Positions 63,702-64,000 of a stretch of 64,000 nt of DNA are shown in pieces (positions within the stretch are counted from its first letter, which is position 1; the number at the start of each line of letters is the position of its first letter). This DNA comes from Virgibacillus subterraneus (GTDB lineage Bacteria; Bacillota; Bacilli; Bacillales; Amphibacillaceae): NCBI RefSeq assembly GCF_900110695.1, contig NZ_FOEH01000002.1, positions 124,001-188,000 on the forward strand, in the 5' to 3' direction. The position numbers and the translations under genes are program-made. The notes beneath the pieces are model-generated. The model had not been told where the DNA came from, did not search any database, and saw only the letters and a program-made list of their open reading frames with translations.

Positions 63702-64000
63702 GGGAGGATTTAGTTTTTCACAGGATTTAGGAATAGATTTAGGTACTGCAAATACACTTGTATTCGTAAAAGGAAAAGGTGTTGTTGTTCGCGAACCAAC
63801 AGTAGTTGCGAAGAATATTCAAACAGGTGAAATCGAAGCTGTGGGAAGTGCAGCAAGAAATATGATTGGACGGACTCCTGGAAATATTTCTGTTGTTCGA
63901 CCAATGAAAGATGGTGTAATTGCGGACTACGACACTACTGCAGTAATGATGAAGTATTATATAAAAAAAGCCATGCGAAATCGGTCCATGTTTGCTAGAA
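63702..64000 (+). CDS. mreB: rod shape-determining protein MreB, N-terminal part
   Basis: The actin-like cytoskeletal protein guiding lateral wall synthesis. The first 99 codons are in the window. [22 protein letters not shown] is the phosphate-1 ATP-binding motif; [24 protein letters not shown] follows. The start is TTG, 5 bases after AAAGGGAGA. The rest, presumably with mreC and mreD, lies beyond the right edge. Confidence 0.96.

Overview
The window is a low-GC Gram-positive chromosome segment from an endospore-forming member of the Bacillaceae. Spore genes sspI, gerE, gerM, spoVID, ysxE and spoIIB are present, GTG and TTG starts are common, and the gene order closely follows the B. subtilis sspI-to-mreB backbone. 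Protein sequences and the many intergenic repeats suggest the Oceanobacillus/Virgibacillus/Lentibacillus group; this is an inference from family knowledge. Both ends cut genes: an unknown membrane-anchored protein on the left and mreB on the right.

Layout. 0-13 kb: sspI, a SpoU-type RNA methyltransferase, T-box-controlled pheS-pheT, rnhC (reverse), then zapA-cvpA-polX-mutS2-yshE and an unannotated 24-codon hydrophobic ORF. 13-18 kb: fatty-acid beta-oxidation (lcfA, then fadR-fadB-etfB-etfA behind a promoter with a textbook FadR operator). 18-25 kb: trxA, uvrC, yslB, sdhCAB. 25-33 kb: a thioesterase, gerE with a SigK-type promoter, a CPA1 antiporter, a MarR regulator, murI, gerM, rph, rdgB, ysnB and two tRNA genes (Gly, Arg). 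33-41 kb: a TPR protein, tig, clpX, lonA, ysxC. 41-44 kb: a polar amino-acid ABC transporter and a LiaI-like membrane protein, inserted before the haem operon. 44-50 kb: hemAXCDBL, making uroporphyrinogen precursors from glutamyl-tRNA. 50-64 kb: spoVID, ysxE, a T-box-controlled valS, a reverse-strand pair of ATP-grasp ligase genes, folC, a membrane GAF-GGDEF protein, spoIIB, radC and mreB.

Compared with the B. subtilis order as I remember it, lonB is missing between clpX and lonA, lysC between uvrC and yslB, comC between folC and spoIIB (the GGDEF gene sits there), and maf between spoIIB and radC.

The most distinctive non-genic feature is a set of interspersed repeats. Family A has seven copies of about 73-146 bp. 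Each has a left-end hairpin, most have a right-end hairpin, and each begins one or a few bases after a T-rich run, often a terminator U-tract. One copy lies in the valS leader. Family B is an element of about 180-320 bp with inverted ends. Family C is a shorter hairpin element with two inverted copies. There is also an array of five 20-bp tandem units. The most interesting protein system is the overlapping ATP-grasp pair, in which one paralogue lacks two expected active-site residues.
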